The notes under the pieces: model-generated
Seen by the model: the letters and a program-made list of their open reading frames with translations, nothing else
The model's database searches: none
What the model was told of the DNA's origin: nothing
Shown: positions 9,243 through 18,098 of the stretch, in pieces
Numbering within the stretch: the first letter of the stretch is position 1
Layout of the letters: every line of letters begins with the position of its first letter
Position numbers and translations under genes: made by a program
Source: DVED01 sp963838375
Lineage (GTDB): Bacteria; Cyanobacteriota; Cyanobacteriia; Cyanobacteriales; Geitlerinemataceae
Length of the DNA: 64,000 bases
NCBI GenBank assembly: GCA_963838375.1
Contig: CAWIQY010000006.1
Coordinates: 310,001-374,000 of the forward strand
Direction of reading: 5' to 3'

Positions 9243-9266
9243 GTCATAAGTCGATCGACTTATGAC
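9243..9266. promoter_or_regulatory. 24-bp perfect palindrome between ado and aar
   Basis: The half-site GTCATAAGTCGA is followed directly by its exact reverse complement. It lies 181 bp upstream of the aar start and 170 bp downstream of the ado stop. No T-run follows on either strand, so it is not an ordinary terminator. A dimeric-regulator operator or a cruciform are possible readings. Confidence 0.6.
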
Positions 9267-9341
9267 TGCTCTTACCTGTTGTTCCAGTGTGTCGATTCCA
9301 CTTTGGATCGGCCCTTCGCCAAAATTGGTCAGCTTAAATGC

Positions 9342-9412
9342 GGGGTTTGGATCTCGATCCGACTCGCTGTGGAGCAACGGTCGATCGATCGACATGGGTA
9401 TCTCCAAACCCC
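9342..9412. repeat. inverted repeat just downstream of ado
   Basis: GGGGTTTGGA at 9342-9351 pairs with TCCAAACCCC at 9403-9412, 23 bp past the ado stop, enclosing 51 nt with TCGATCGATCGA. It may protect the ado 3' end. No T-run is present. Nothing else is visible in 9063-9435. Confidence 0.5.
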
Positions 9413-9435
9413 GAATCCAACATTCAACGCAATCT

Positions 9436-10143
9436 TTAGGCAGCACGAAGTCCGTAGGCAGACATTCTCATAATATCGCGAGTGGTAAAGCCGATGTTGC
9501 TGAGCGCTTCGCCGTAGGCAATCATGAAGTCTTCGACTAACGCTTCTTTTTCCATTTCTAAAACGCTGGCGTCGTCTTCAACTTGGTTGAGCATCTGCCA
9601 AATGATGGGAAGATTCTCTTGGTTAGCTTGCTCGAGTTCTGCTTTGGACTCTTCAAAATGTGCTTTGAGCCAGACTTCACCAAAATTCAGGTGACTGTAC
9701 TCGTCTTTGACTACGCCTTCAGTAATTTTCCGGGCAAAGGGATCGGCAACGGGAATGTATATATTGTAGGCAGCGATCGCGAAGCACTCGATAATCAGAG
9801 ACTGGATCAGCAGGCAAGTTACCACTTTTCCCGACGCTGCGGCTGTCTGGAAGTTGCCATGAAGTCTGGCAAAGTATTCGTGGGCGAAGTCCATATCTGG
9901 AGTGACTTCTAGGTTGCGACCGCAGGCTTGGAACCCTTTCTTATGACGGTTCTCCATTTTGGAGAGCTTCAGCAGTTCGTCTTTTTGGTCTGGCAGCAAT
10001 TCGGCTAGAGAGATATAGTTCTCGTAGGCTTCCTGCTCGCCTTCGATGACGATCGCGTTGATGCGGCTGTAGGCGGATTTGTAGCTTTCACTTTGAAAAT
10101 CGATTGTCGAATCGGCGGCGGGAATGGCTTCAAGTTGAGGCAT
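9436..10143 (-). CDS. ado: aldehyde deformylating oxygenase (alkane synthase)
   Basis: ADO is a ferritin-like di-iron enzyme that converts fatty aldehydes, O2 and reductant to Cn-1 alkanes plus formate. The 235 residues carry all six ligands at family spacing: E36, E64, H67 (in KMENRHKKGF), E119 (IIECFAIAAYNIY), E148 and H151 (KDEYSHLNFGE). With aar downstream this gives a complete acyl-ACP to alkane route. Start MPQLEAIPAA at 10143 is natural. No frame damage is seen. Confidence 0.97.
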   Translation of the reverse strand: MPQLEAIPAADSTIDFQSESYKSAYSRINAIVIEGEQEAYENYISLAELLPDQKDELLKLSKMENRHKKGFQACGRNLEVTPDMDFAHEYFARLHGNFQTAAASGKVVTCLLIQSLIIECFAIAAYNIYIPVADPFARKITEGVVKDEYSHLNFGEVWLKAHFEESKAELEQANQENLPIIWQMLNQVEDDASVLEMEKEALVEDFMIAYGEALSNIGFTTRDIMRMSAYGLRAA

Positions 10144-10426
10144 AATTATAAATCTCCAATCTCTTCCTCGTCAAATTCGGATGATCCTGGACAAAATCCA
10201 GAATTCCTAGAGTTTTTAAAGCTGAAGTGGTAGAATCGCCAACCACAACTTACTTACTTTACAGGTTTTTAGTTCAGATTTGACCAAATTCAGTGCAGGA
10301 GTAAGGCAAGCTTGATTTGGGGGCTGATGATTCTACATTCATTCCTCTATTCTACTGCGGAGTTCTTTAATTGATATTGACTCGATCCGGTGCATTTGTC
10401 GATCGGCTCGGATGTCTGCTATTGTT

Positions 10427-10536
10427 CGAGGCTCGGGTGAGACACGATCTCGTCTCACCTGAGCCTCGTACGGATGGCAATGATGGGCAACGGTTTAGGG
10501 GATTGCTCATCATTGCCGTTGGTGGGGAATCCCCAC
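10427..10536. repeat. three consecutive hairpins downstream of psb34
   Basis: Within the 407-bp gap 10144-10550 three stem-loops follow each other: 10427-10468 (17-bp stem CGAGGCTCGGGTGAGAC with one G-T mismatch, 8-nt loop), 10476-10517 (GGCAATGATG paired with CATCATTGCC) and 10522-10536 (GTGGGGA paired with TCCCCAC). They lie between the 3' end of psb34 and the ado promoter, so they probably insulate or terminate the psb34 transcript. None has a strong T-run. Confidence 0.6.
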
Positions 10537-10550
10537 AGGAAAGAAAAAGG

Positions 10551-10730
10551 TTAACTGGCACTCGAAGCTAAGACCGCTACGTAGATGACTCCACCAATCA
10601 AGGTGACTGCCAAAGTTCCCAAAATTAAGTAATTGCGTTTTTGGGTAGATGTAGGCGCTTCGGCTTGGTACATCTTCGGCTCGACGGCAAAGTTATTCAA
10701 GCGACCGCCGTCTTCTGTGGTGTATGGCAT
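10551..10730 (-). CDS. psb34: photosystem II assembly protein Psb34 (Ssl1498 family)
   Basis: The 59-codon gene encodes a product that begins MPYTTEDGGRLNNFAVEPKM, the conserved N-terminus (LNNFA-EP-MY) of the Ssl1498/Psb34 family, which resembles the N-terminal region of Hlip proteins. One hydrophobic helix follows (YLILGTLAVTLIGGVIYVAV). Family knowledge: Psb34 binds late photosystem II assembly intermediates near CP47 in the thylakoid membrane. It is a short gene found by reading the minus strand directly. cytM lies 108 bp upstream on the same strand. Confidence 0.85.
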   Translation of the reverse strand: MPYTTEDGGRLNNFAVEPKMYQAEAPTSTQKRNYLILGTLAVTLIGGVIYVAVLASSAS

Positions 10731-10838
10731 TTAATTATCCTCAATACTCATAGGTTCTTAACCAATCTTAACAAAAAATACACCCATTTTCGTGAGGATC
10801 TGACGGAAAACGATCGGTTGAGGTCGATCGTGCATCGT

Positions 10839-11237
10839 TCAAAGGGTTTCGAGATACTTCAGCAAATCTGCCATCACTTCGGGACTGGGCTGAAACTGAG
10901 GCATGGGAGGAGTTTCTCCGCTGATGACTTGTTCGATCAAGCTGGCAGGGGATTTGCGTTCGGCAACACCCCGCAAACTCGGTCCGACATGACCGTTGGC
11001 TTCGCTGCCATGGCAACCTGCACAGTTCATTTGAAAGATCGCAGAACCTTTAGCTCGATCGCCCTCTAAGGAGAGAACGCTTTGGATATAGGAGTCGAAT
11101 GGGGACAAGTGGTAAGCCCCTAAGATGGCGATGACTGCCACCAAGAGAATTGCCAAGACTTGCCCGGCGATTCGTTGGATTGATAAATCTATATCGGATT
11201 GACCGAACTGGTTACTCAAAGGACTGAAGTCAAACAA
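10839..11237 (-). CDS. cytM: cytochrome cM
   Basis: The 132-residue c-type cytochrome has an uncleaved N-terminal membrane helix (about 25-42, AGQVLAILLVAVIAILGAYHL). The haem site is C72-x-x-C75-H76 (NCAGCHG) and a distal methionine ligand lies in PPMPQF near 112. Family knowledge: cytochrome cM is a low-potential, cyanobacteria-specific cytochrome linked to the balance of respiration and photosynthesis. It is followed by psb34 on the same strand. The start MFDFSPLS gives a 20-residue leader before the helix; a later start is not available without losing the helix. Confidence 0.9.
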   Translation of the reverse strand: MFDFSPLSNQFGQSDIDLSIQRIAGQVLAILLVAVIAILGAYHLSPFDSYIQSVLSLEGDRAKGSAIFQMNCAGCHGSEANGHVGPSLRGVAERKSPASLIEQVISGETPPMPQFQPSPEVMADLLKYLETL

Positions 11238-11650
11238 AATATATAAAGTTATTTGTCTTTTTATTTAATATTAAGTAACTTTTCCGCAAAATCCAAGAGG
11301 GAATCTCATATTGGTCTCGGAAATGTCCTCTAGACGAGGCGATCGAGATTGGTGTTGCAGACTAGGTTTGCCCGTCAGCGTTGAGATCCAAGCCCAAGTG
11401 GAGGATATTTCTGTAGGCTTTGCCAGTGCTTCGATCTGTTACTCCTGAACTCCTTCTTCAACAAATGCACCTCGGGTAATCTCAAGAAAGTATTCTTGTT
11501 GAACGGGCAAGCGATTCACCATCAACCATCAACGATCGACTCTTCTGGCTGTTGGTGAATACCAATCTTTACCCCATGCTCTGCGAGGGCTGCACTTAAA
11601 CCTCTACAATGAAGGGTGAAAATGACACACAGGTTTGCAGGAGATCGCAC
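11238..11650. other. 413-bp gap with heptamer repeat and a tiny reading frame
   Basis: The gap between divergent cytM and petG holds the tandem heptamer CCATCAA twice (11519-11532). A 27-codon minus frame (11439-11522) reads MVNRLPVQQEYFLEITRGAF and looks protein-like, but it has no known family and a poor ribosome-binding site. TACAAT at 11605-11610 is a possible -10 element for petG, without a convincing -35. Otherwise I see nothing. Confidence 0.4.
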
Positions 11651-11770
11651 ATGGTAGAACCCCTACTTTCTGGCATTGTTTTAGGGCTGATCGTCGTCAC
11701 GCTCGCGGGTTTGTTTTATGCTGCCTACGAGCAGTACAAACGCGGCGGTGGGATGACTTCTGGGGAATAG
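11651..11770 (+). CDS. petG: cytochrome b6f complex subunit PetG
   Basis: The 39-residue product MVEPLLSGIVLGLIVVTLAG is the PetG sequence, a single transmembrane helix essential for assembly of the cytochrome b6f complex in the thylakoid. The tail YEQYKRGGGMTSGE is slightly longer than the usual 37 residues. Its last 46 bp overlap the 3' end of rsmD on the opposite strand. The gene is short but identification is secure. Confidence 0.95.
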   Translation: MVEPLLSGIVLGLIVVTLAGLFYAAYEQYKRGGGMTSGE

Positions 11771-12336
11771 AGTCGATAAAACCGTAGGGTGGTGTTGCCG
11801 TAGACTTTCTGACGATCGAACATTAAGCCCGAAATCGATTCGAGATTCCAGCAGTTGGATCGATGTTCTACGGCTAACTCGCCCTGGGGTGTAAGTAATG
11901 GGAGGATATCGGCACAAACCGTTGATGAGACAGCGCTGTGGGCGATCGTTTCCAGGACGGGTCGATACAAGTCGCTATCGTAGGGTGGGTCGAAATAGAT
12001 AAAATCGAACTGCCGTTTTCCCGATAAAGTTTTGAGTTGGGCGACGACATCGCCTCGCAGAATCTGATAGTGTCGATCGCTGGCGGCGACGCTTTGCCAG
12101 TTTTGACGGATGATGCTGCACGAACGGCTCGATCGATCGATTCCCACAACTTCTGCCGCTCCACGACACAACGCCTCGGCTCCCATCGCCCCGGTTCCCG
12201 CGCATAAATCTAACCAACGACATTGGTCAATTCTGCCTTGCCAGATATTAAATAGTGCTTCTCGGACTCTTGCCGGAGTTGGGCGCGTGAGTTGTCCGGG
12301 TAGGGTTTTGAGTTGGCGGTTGCCGTAGATTCTCAT
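11725..12336 (-). CDS. rsmD: 16S rRNA (guanine(966)-N(2))-methyltransferase RsmD
   Basis: RsmD methylates G966 of 16S rRNA with SAM during 30S assembly. From the ATG at 12336 the product is 203 residues: MRIYGNRQLKTLPG, the RPTPxRVREALFNIW signature, SAM loop LDLCAGTGAMGAEAL (about 46-60) and catalytic DPPY in DFIYFDPPYDSD. The frame stays open upstream to 12711 (an ATG at 12535 would begin MAHPKKMH), but that extension resembles no RsmD and runs into the tpiA promoter. The C-terminal tail past the fold (SPEVIPPPRLYCS) overlaps petG, so it is a lineage-specific extension. Confidence 0.92.
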   Translation of the reverse strand: MRIYGNRQLKTLPGQLTRPTPARVREALFNIWQGRIDQCRWLDLCAGTGAMGAEALCRGAAEVVGIDRSSRSCSIIRQNWQSVAASDRHYQILRGDVVAQLKTLSGKRQFDFIYFDPPYDSDLYRPVLETIAHSAVSSTVCADILPLLTPQGELAVEHRSNCWNLESISGLMFDRQKVYGNTTLRFYRLYSPEVIPPPRLYCS

Positions 12337-12569
12337 GGATGAAGCTCTCCTGGTTTTTTCAGTTAGCGCGATCGATGGTGACAATCGATCTAGATCGATC
12401 GTAATGCTCGGTGAGCGACAGTGCGGGTTGCCATTAAACTCCATACAGACCTCATCGAGAGCCTCATCCCATTCAATTTGACGAAAACGGCTCTCAAAGT
12501 CGTACACTAAAGGGTGCATCTTCTTCGGATGCGCCATCGATTTTGTTGTCAAGTTAGTTGTTGTCACCC

Positions 12570-13295
12570 GTGCGCAAATTTGTTTTAGCTGGAAACTGGA
12601 AAATGTACAAAACCCAGGCGGAAGCGCAGGAGTTCTTAAAGGGACTACTGCCAGCTTTGGAGAATACGCCTGAAGAACGGGATGTTGTTTTGTGCGTTCC
12701 GTACACAGCACTGATGAGTCTGAGCAAAGATTTGCACGGGGGTCGAGTTCGTCTGGGCGCTCAAAATCTGCATTGGGAGGATGTGGGTGCTTTCACGGGG
12801 GAAATCTCCGGTCCGATGTTGACGGAGATCGGTGTGCGTTATGCGATCGTCGGTCACAGCGAACGGCGGCAGTACTTTGGGGAAACGGATGAGACGGTGA
12901 ATCTCCGTCTCAAAGCTGCTCAACGTCACGGTTTGATGCCTATTCTCTGTGTGGGAGAAACCAAGCAGCAGCGCGATGCCAAGGAAACGGAGTCCCATAT
13001 TTGCAGCCAGATCGAGAAAGATCTTGTCGGTGTGGATCAAAACAAACTGGTGATTGCCTACGAACCGATTTGGGCGATCGGCACGGGAGATACTTGCGAG
13101 TCAGCAGAAGCCAATGGAGTTATTGGTTTAATTCGATCGAAGTTGAGCAATCCCGACGTGCCGATTTTGTATGGCGGTTCCGTCAAACCTGAGAATATTG
13201 ATGAAATTATGTCCCAACCGGAGATCGATGGGGCATTGGTTGGCGGCGCCAGCCTACAGCCTGAGAGTTTTGCCCGAATCGTCAACTATCAATAA
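12570..13295 (+). CDS. tpiA: triose-phosphate isomerase
   Basis: TpiA interconverts dihydroxyacetone phosphate and glyceraldehyde-3-phosphate in glycolysis and the Calvin cycle. The start is the GTG at 12570 (VRKFVLAGNWKMYK), which gives the standard N-terminus and 241 residues; the upstream TTG at 12558 adds only four. Lys in GNWKM, the histidine in YAIVGHSERR, the glutamate in AYEPIWAIGTG and the phosphate-binding YGGSVKPEN are present. It diverges from rsmD across 233 bp and overlaps the convergent YgjP gene by 7 bp. Confidence 0.96.
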   Translation: MRKFVLAGNWKMYKTQAEAQEFLKGLLPALENTPEERDVVLCVPYTALMSLSKDLHGGRVRLGAQNLHWEDVGAFTGEISGPMLTEIGVRYAIVGHSERRQYFGETDETVNLRLKAAQRHGLMPILCVGETKQQRDAKETESHICSQIEKDLVGVDQNKLVIAYEPIWAIGTGDTCESAEANGVIGLIRSKLSNPDVPILYGGSVKPENIDEIMSQPEIDGALVGGASLQPESFARIVNYQ

Positions 13296-14104
13296 ACCTT
13301 TGGGGAAATTGATTGTGTGTTACCCAAAAGCCTTGGCAGGGGCGATCGCAGTTCAATCCGATGATTCAGGTAGTCTTTGCGGGTTTTCCAGTCGGGCAAA
13401 ATGGTTTCTAGAAGTTTGTAGAAGCGCGGAGAGTGGTTGTGAAACCGCAGATGGCAGAGTTCGTGGACGATTACGTAGTCGATGCAATCTTTGGGGGCGC
13501 TGACGAGTAGGGGGTTGAGCTGGATATTACCTTCTTTGGTACAGCTTCCCCAACGTTTGGGCATGGTGCGTAGTACGAACCCGCAATTCTCGTTCCGAGA
13601 TGCTTCGCGAACGTTTTGAATGCCATAGGGGGCGACGAGTTGAAGGCAATGCTGATACCGTTCTAGAAAGATCGTCAAAGCTCGATCGCGATACCATTTG
13701 TCGATCGCTTTTTCGATTTTTTTGCGATTATTTGGATCGGGCGTGCTAACTTCGAGTCTACCGTACCAAAGACGAACTTTTTCTCGATCGCTTTCGATGG
13801 TTTTCAGGCGGTATTGCCGTCCTAGATAGCGATATCCTTCGCCAGAGATGTATTCAGGGGCGGGTAATTGGGGGGCATATTGGGCAAATTGGCGCTGTTG
13901 TTTGGCAATCCACGATGCGCGGTGGCTGACTTTTGTTTCGATCGCTTCTATGCTAGCAGTTTCGGGTGCTTTTACGACGACGCTGCTGTCGGGATGGACT
14001 TCGATGGCGAGGGTTTTGCGGGGAGAGTATTCTAGGGAAAATAGAATGCTGCTGCTGCCATATTGCACGCTATGAATGCCAAAATCAGTGTCAGATAACT
14101 TCAT
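13289..14104 (-). CDS. YgjP-like M48-type metallopeptidase
   Basis: The product is 271 residues from ATG 14104 (MKLSDTDFGIHSVQ); four residues more from 14116. The C-terminal third has the zinc motif VIVHELCHLRFHNHSPRFY, matching the YgjP/SprT-like pattern HExxH plus a downstream His, and MPKRWGSCTKEGNIQLNPLL, a hallmark of this family (WGSC). Family knowledge: YgjP-like genes often accompany type I restriction genes, and here it overlaps the hsdR stop by 14 bp, so it is the last gene of the island. Role inferred, possibly quality control of the restriction enzyme. Confidence 0.85.
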   Translation of the reverse strand: MKLSDTDFGIHSVQYGSSSILFSLEYSPRKTLAIEVHPDSSVVVKAPETASIEAIETKVSHRASWIAKQQRQFAQYAPQLPAPEYISGEGYRYLGRQYRLKTIESDREKVRLWYGRLEVSTPDPNNRKKIEKAIDKWYRDRALTIFLERYQHCLQLVAPYGIQNVREASRNENCGFVLRTMPKRWGSCTKEGNIQLNPLLVSAPKDCIDYVIVHELCHLRFHNHSPRFYKLLETILPDWKTRKDYLNHRIELRSPLPRLLGNTQSISPKVY

Positions 14105-17100
14105 AATGTTGGGCAATATTCATGATTTTGCTGACAATCTCATCTAGATCTTTCCAAGGAATAAATAGATTGTGGGTTTTCTTGAGATCGTGGACGAGAT
14201 CGTCGATCGCATTTTGCATCTGATTTTTCACATCTGGATTGGTGTGCCAGTCGCGAACTTTATGCTGAATAATAATATCATCGATTCCCGTTGCCAAACT
14301 AACTAACAAGTCTAATTTTTTAATTTGTGCTTCGAGTTTATCTTTGAGAATGTTATAATAAGCTCGTGCTTGTTCTCGATTTTTTAACTGGGTGGGAACG
14401 GTATTTGCACCGCGAGTTCGCGCTGTTTCTAGATGTTCTTGCATTTGTTGGAGATAGTCGCGATCGCTCAAACGTTTGGCGCGATGGGCATCGATCGCTG
14501 TTTGAATGAGTTGACTTAATCGCAGGTATAAAATGGGATCTTCTTCCATTTTTTCAGTGGCTACTTTTTTGATGCGGGAGGCGATCGCATCGGCTTTGGC
14601 TGCATCGCCAATGATACTGTTAATTTCCGTATCAAAGCGTTCTATATTGAAAATATCGATCGGTTCAATAAAAGTATTATAAGCGCCTGCGCCAATTTCT
14701 TTAACGACCATTTGTCTGATTTGGTCGGCATATTTGGCGTAGTTTACGGTTTCGGCGTAGCGTCTTTTAACGGCATCTCGTAGGTTGAGAAAATATTTCA
14801 GATCTTGGTTATAGCGTTGTTTGGTTGCTTCGGGAGTGTCGGCATGAAATTTGGCATTGCTGAGGGCAAGTTTGAGCGTTTTCGCAAAATCTCGCAAGTT
14901 TTCGTAGAAGATATCGCGTCGATCTTGGGGTTGCAGCCATTGTTGCAAACTCTCATTATCTTGCAGGTTGTTGACTCCTTTAAAGGCATCCCAAACAGCG
15001 GCATGATGGGTGGGAAGTTTGGCAATTTCCACTTGCACGTCAACTAATGCACCGATAATATCATCACGATCGAAGCCTTCTAATTCCAGCGCTGCATAGA
15101 TTTCTAAGGCTTCATTCATTTCGCCAAAAATACCCCGATAATCGATGACAAGTCCGTAATCTTTACCGTCGAAAACTCGATTGACTCGGGCGATCGCTTG
15201 TAAAATGTTATGCTCTTTTAAGCGCTTATCGACATAGAGTACGGAATTGCGAGGTGCGTCAAAACCCGTCAGCAGTTTATCGACGACAATTAACAAATCT
15301 GGGGCATCTTCAGCATCGCTATTCTTGAAGCGATCGATGATAGTTTCTTGATACTTTGTCGGCGTGCCGTATTGCGCCATCCTATCTTTCCAAAAACGCT
15401 GCACTTCGGAGATATCGGCTTCATCTACGCTGTCGTTATCTTCGCGGGTATCGGGGGGAGAAATGATGACTTCGGCGCGGACTTTGCCCCAATTATCGAG
15501 AAGTTTTTTGTAGGTAATGGCGGCGCGTTTGCTGGAGGTGGCAAACTGTCCTTTTAAACCCGTTCCTTTGAAATGTTTCTCGAAATGTTTGCTCAAATCA
15601 TAGGCAACTTCTTCCATTCTAGCTTCGGATTCGTAGAGGGGTTCGGCACTTTTAAATTTTCGTTTGAGATCGGCTTTTTGTTGTTCTGTCAAGTCTTCTG
15701 TGATGCGATCGAACCATTTATCGACGGCTTCGGTATTTTGAAATTCGCTTTCTCTGCCTTCGTAGAGGATGGGAACAACGGCTTTATCGCTCACAGCTTT
15801 GGGCATAGTATAAGTGTGGATAAAGCCGCCGAATTTTTGAGCGGTACTTTTTTCTTTCTTCAGTAACGGCGTACCTGTAAAACCGATATAGCAGGCGTTG
15901 GGGAAAACATTTCGCATTTTGGCATGGGTTTGTCCGTATTGCGATCGATGGGATTCGTCGATTAATACGAAAATATCTCGGTTTGTATTTTGACCTTTTT
16001 CTTTAGCAACGGTTTCAAATTTATCGATAATTGTGGTAATAATTTCGGCTTTGGGTTCGTTAACTAATTCTAGTAAATGTTTGCCGCTTTTGGCTTGAAT
16101 GACAGCCGCGCCGCAATTTTTAAAGGTAGTTTTGAGTTGATCGTCTAAATCGATGCGATCGTTAACTAGAATAATTTTCGGATTTAAAATAGTTTTTTCC
16201 ATCGCTAAGGCTTTGGCTAACATCACCATTGTTAGGGATTTTCCGCTACCCGTGGTATGCCAAATTACACCGCCTTGGCGAGAGGAATCGCCGCGTACTT
16301 TTTTAACTTGTTCGAGGGTGGCTTTGACGGCGAAATATTGTTGGTAGCGGGCAATTTTTTTCGTACCTGCGTCAAAGATGATGTAACCAAAAATGAGATC
16401 TAACAGGCGTTGGGGGGTGAGGAGACTGTAGAGAATACGATCTTGGGGAGAGATTTGTCGATCGCCCGCAGCCCAGTTATCTCTAATCGTTTGCTGTTGG
16501 GAAAGTTCGCGCCAAGAGAGTAATTTTTCAGTTTGGGCGTGGGTTGGTGGGATATTAATTAAGGCGTAAAGTTCGGCTTCAAATGTTTCGGGAGTTTCTT
16601 CTTTCCAGATTGCCCAAAACTCTTTTGTAGTGGCGGTAGTGGCGTATTGGGCGCTATTTTGGGCGATCGCAAGTAGGAGTTGTGTCAAACAGAAGAAATG
16701 GGGGATTTCGTCGGGGCGTTGGTTGCGAAGTTGCTGGCTGATGGCTTCATTAACTGCATCTTTGAGATCGGGACGCTTGCATTCGATCGCCACGAGAGGA
16801 ATGCCATTAACAAAAAGTACGATATCGGGGCGGCGAGTTTGGGTACTGTTGCGGCATTCGATCGCAAATTCATCGGTGACATGATAGACGTTATTGGCGG
16901 GATTTTGCCAGTCGATATATTGCAGGGTATGGCTTTTTTTGTCGCCGTTAATTGTTTGTTCTAAACTTTTACCGAGGGTGAGTAAGTCGTAGAGTTGTTG
17001 GCTGGTGGTGTAGAGGGCATCGTAGGGAAATTGACTAATGGCGGCGACAGCTTTCTGGATGTTTGTATCGCTGAAGGGGTGAATTTTGCCGCGACTTTCG

Positions 17101-17285
17101 ATGTGGTTGAGTTTGTGGAGTTGTTCGGTGAGGATGTCTTCGAGGACGATTTTAGCGCGTTTGTTGTGGCGGTGGGCGAGGGCTTCTTGAGGCGTGAGAT
17201 ATTGATAGCCCATGTTTTGCAGGAGGGCAAGGGCGGGGATTTGGGAGGAGATAGTTTCGCGCCAGTCGGTGGGGGAGGGAGTCAT
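14091..17285 (-). CDS. hsdR: type I restriction enzyme endonuclease subunit HsdR
   Basis: The 1064-residue motor/nuclease subunit cuts unmodified DNA after ATP-driven translocation in complex with HsdM and HsdS. A PD-(D/E)xK nuclease site is seen as D154 and E168-x-K170 (IVLFVNGIPLVAIECKRP). Superfamily 2 helicase motifs follow: Walker A HTTGSGKS with K349, DESH at 443-446, GFTGTPL (motif III) and ARVNRVF (motif VI). The C-terminal helical region is complete. It lies downstream of hsdS on the same strand, separated by two toxin-antitoxin-like pairs. Confidence 0.95.
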   Translation of the reverse strand: MTPSPTDWRETISSQIPALALLQNMGYQYLTPQEALAHRHNKRAKIVLEDILTEQLHKLNHIESRGKIHPFSDTNIQKAVAAISQFPYDALYTTSQQLYDLLTLGKSLEQTINGDKKSHTLQYIDWQNPANNVYHVTDEFAIECRNSTQTRRPDIVLFVNGIPLVAIECKRPDLKDAVNEAISQQLRNQRPDEIPHFFCLTQLLLAIAQNSAQYATTATTKEFWAIWKEETPETFEAELYALINIPPTHAQTEKLLSWRELSQQQTIRDNWAAGDRQISPQDRILYSLLTPQRLLDLIFGYIIFDAGTKKIARYQQYFAVKATLEQVKKVRGDSSRQGGVIWHTTGSGKSLTMVMLAKALAMEKTILNPKIILVNDRIDLDDQLKTTFKNCGAAVIQAKSGKHLLELVNEPKAEIITTIIDKFETVAKEKGQNTNRDIFVLIDESHRSQYGQTHAKMRNVFPNACYIGFTGTPLLKKEKSTAQKFGGFIHTYTMPKAVSDKAVVPILYEGRESEFQNTEAVDKWFDRITEDLTEQQKADLKRKFKSAEPLYESEARMEEVAYDLSKHFEKHFKGTGLKGQFATSSKRAAITYKKLLDNWGKVRAEVIISPPDTREDNDSVDEADISEVQRFWKDRMAQYGTPTKYQETIIDRFKNSDAEDAPDLLIVVDKLLTGFDAPRNSVLYVDKRLKEHNILQAIARVNRVFDGKDYGLVIDYRGIFGEMNEALEIYAALELEGFDRDDIIGALVDVQVEIAKLPTHHAAVWDAFKGVNNLQDNESLQQWLQPQDRRDIFYENLRDFAKTLKLALSNAKFHADTPEATKQRYNQDLKYFLNLRDAVKRRYAETVNYAKYADQIRQMVVKEIGAGAYNTFIEPIDIFNIERFDTEINSIIGDAAKADAIASRIKKVATEKMEEDPILYLRLSQLIQTAIDAHRAKRLSDRDYLQQMQEHLETARTRGANTVPTQLKNREQARAYYNILKDKLEAQIKKLDLLVSLATGIDDIIIQHKVRDWHTNPDVKNQMQNAIDDLVHDLKKTHNLFIPWKDLDEIVSKIMNIAQHYEVI

Positions 17286-17302
17286 GATATTAATCCATTC
17301 GG

Positions 17303-17686
17303 TTAGTTTAACTCTTGTTCGATATAGTCAATTATTTCTAAAATGTTGCGGGGTTCACTAGGATGAACGTTAGATTCTTCAAGAATATGGACGTGGTGGG
17401 GAAAGTTGGGTAAGTCGGAGAAATGTTCGACATTATCCCAGCGTTTGCGGAGTTGATGTTGAGTTTCATTCATCCATTGATAGCGATAGGTTTCCGTCAC
17501 GCAGGCTTGATTTTTGACGATAAAAAACTCAACAATTTCTAAGAAATCACCATTTTTTAGAGTTAATCTAGCGCGAAAATAGCCTTGGTCTGGGATAGCT
17601 CTTTCTTTGACGATCGTAAAGGATTTTATCGCGGCACTCGTCAGCAATTTTACTTTAATTTCGGCAATATAATCCTCTGCAATCAT
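17303..17686 (-). CDS. TumE-like toxin (DUF6516 family)
   Basis: The 127-residue product has the DUF6516 pattern: an N-terminal IAEIKVKLLTSAAIKSFTIV, GYFRARLTLKNGDFLEIVEFF, then YRYQWMNETQHQLRKRWDN and HHVHI. Family knowledge: this family is annotated as the TumE toxin of a type II-like toxin-antitoxin pair. Its start overlaps the stop of the upstream small gene by 4 bp (ATGA), indicating translational coupling with a likely antitoxin. It sits inside the type I restriction island, just before hsdR. Confidence 0.75.
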   Translation of the reverse strand: MIAEDYIAEIKVKLLTSAAIKSFTIVKERAIPDQGYFRARLTLKNGDFLEIVEFFIVKNQACVTETYRYQWMNETQHQLRKRWDNVEHFSDLPNFPHHVHILEESNVHPSEPRNILEIIDYIEQELN

Positions 17687-18009
17687 GACTTATCTTGGGA
17701 TTGTAATAGCTCGATGTGTTTTTGCAGAGATTTCAACATTTCATAAAAAGCATTCCACTCCACAAAATCAATATCGTCGCCTAGTTCTCCTTGATGAAAG
17801 CGTTGATAAAATTCAGGAGAGATTAGTTGATACTGTGTCTCAAATTGTTTGAGATCGCTTTCTAATTCTGCTTTCTTTTGTTGGGCGATCGCTAGTTCTT
17901 GGCTGATAATTTTATCTAGGGTTTGTTCGATCGTTTGGTTGATATTGCCTTGATGATAAAGCGTTTCGATGATTTTCAATTGGGTAAGAATTTTAGGTTT
18001 GGTTTGCAT
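17683..18009 (-). CDS. putative antitoxin partner of the TumE-like toxin
   Basis: The 108-residue product is mostly helical and charged, with a coiled-coil-like centre (IISQELAIAQQKKAELESDL). It has no enzyme motif. The 4-bp overlap with the downstream DUF6516 gene and the gene order support an antitoxin role in a TumA/TumE-type pair, but the sequence alone does not prove this. Confidence 0.65.
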   Translation of the reverse strand: MQTKPKILTQLKIIETLYHQGNINQTIEQTLDKIISQELAIAQQKKAELESDLKQFETQYQLISPEFYQRFHQGELGDDIDFVEWNAFYEMLKSLQKHIELLQSQDKS

Positions 18010-18098
18010 GGCTAATTTTATGGGTTAGGGGTATCATTTAATCAATTTTAACTTTTTTTGTTGGCATGAATGGGATTGGGTTTCATGATTTGAGTCCG

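Noticed and set aside
12337..12711. N-terminal extension of RsmD
   Set aside because: The extra 125 residues match no RsmD and cover the tpiA promoter; the ATG at 12336 gives the normal protein.
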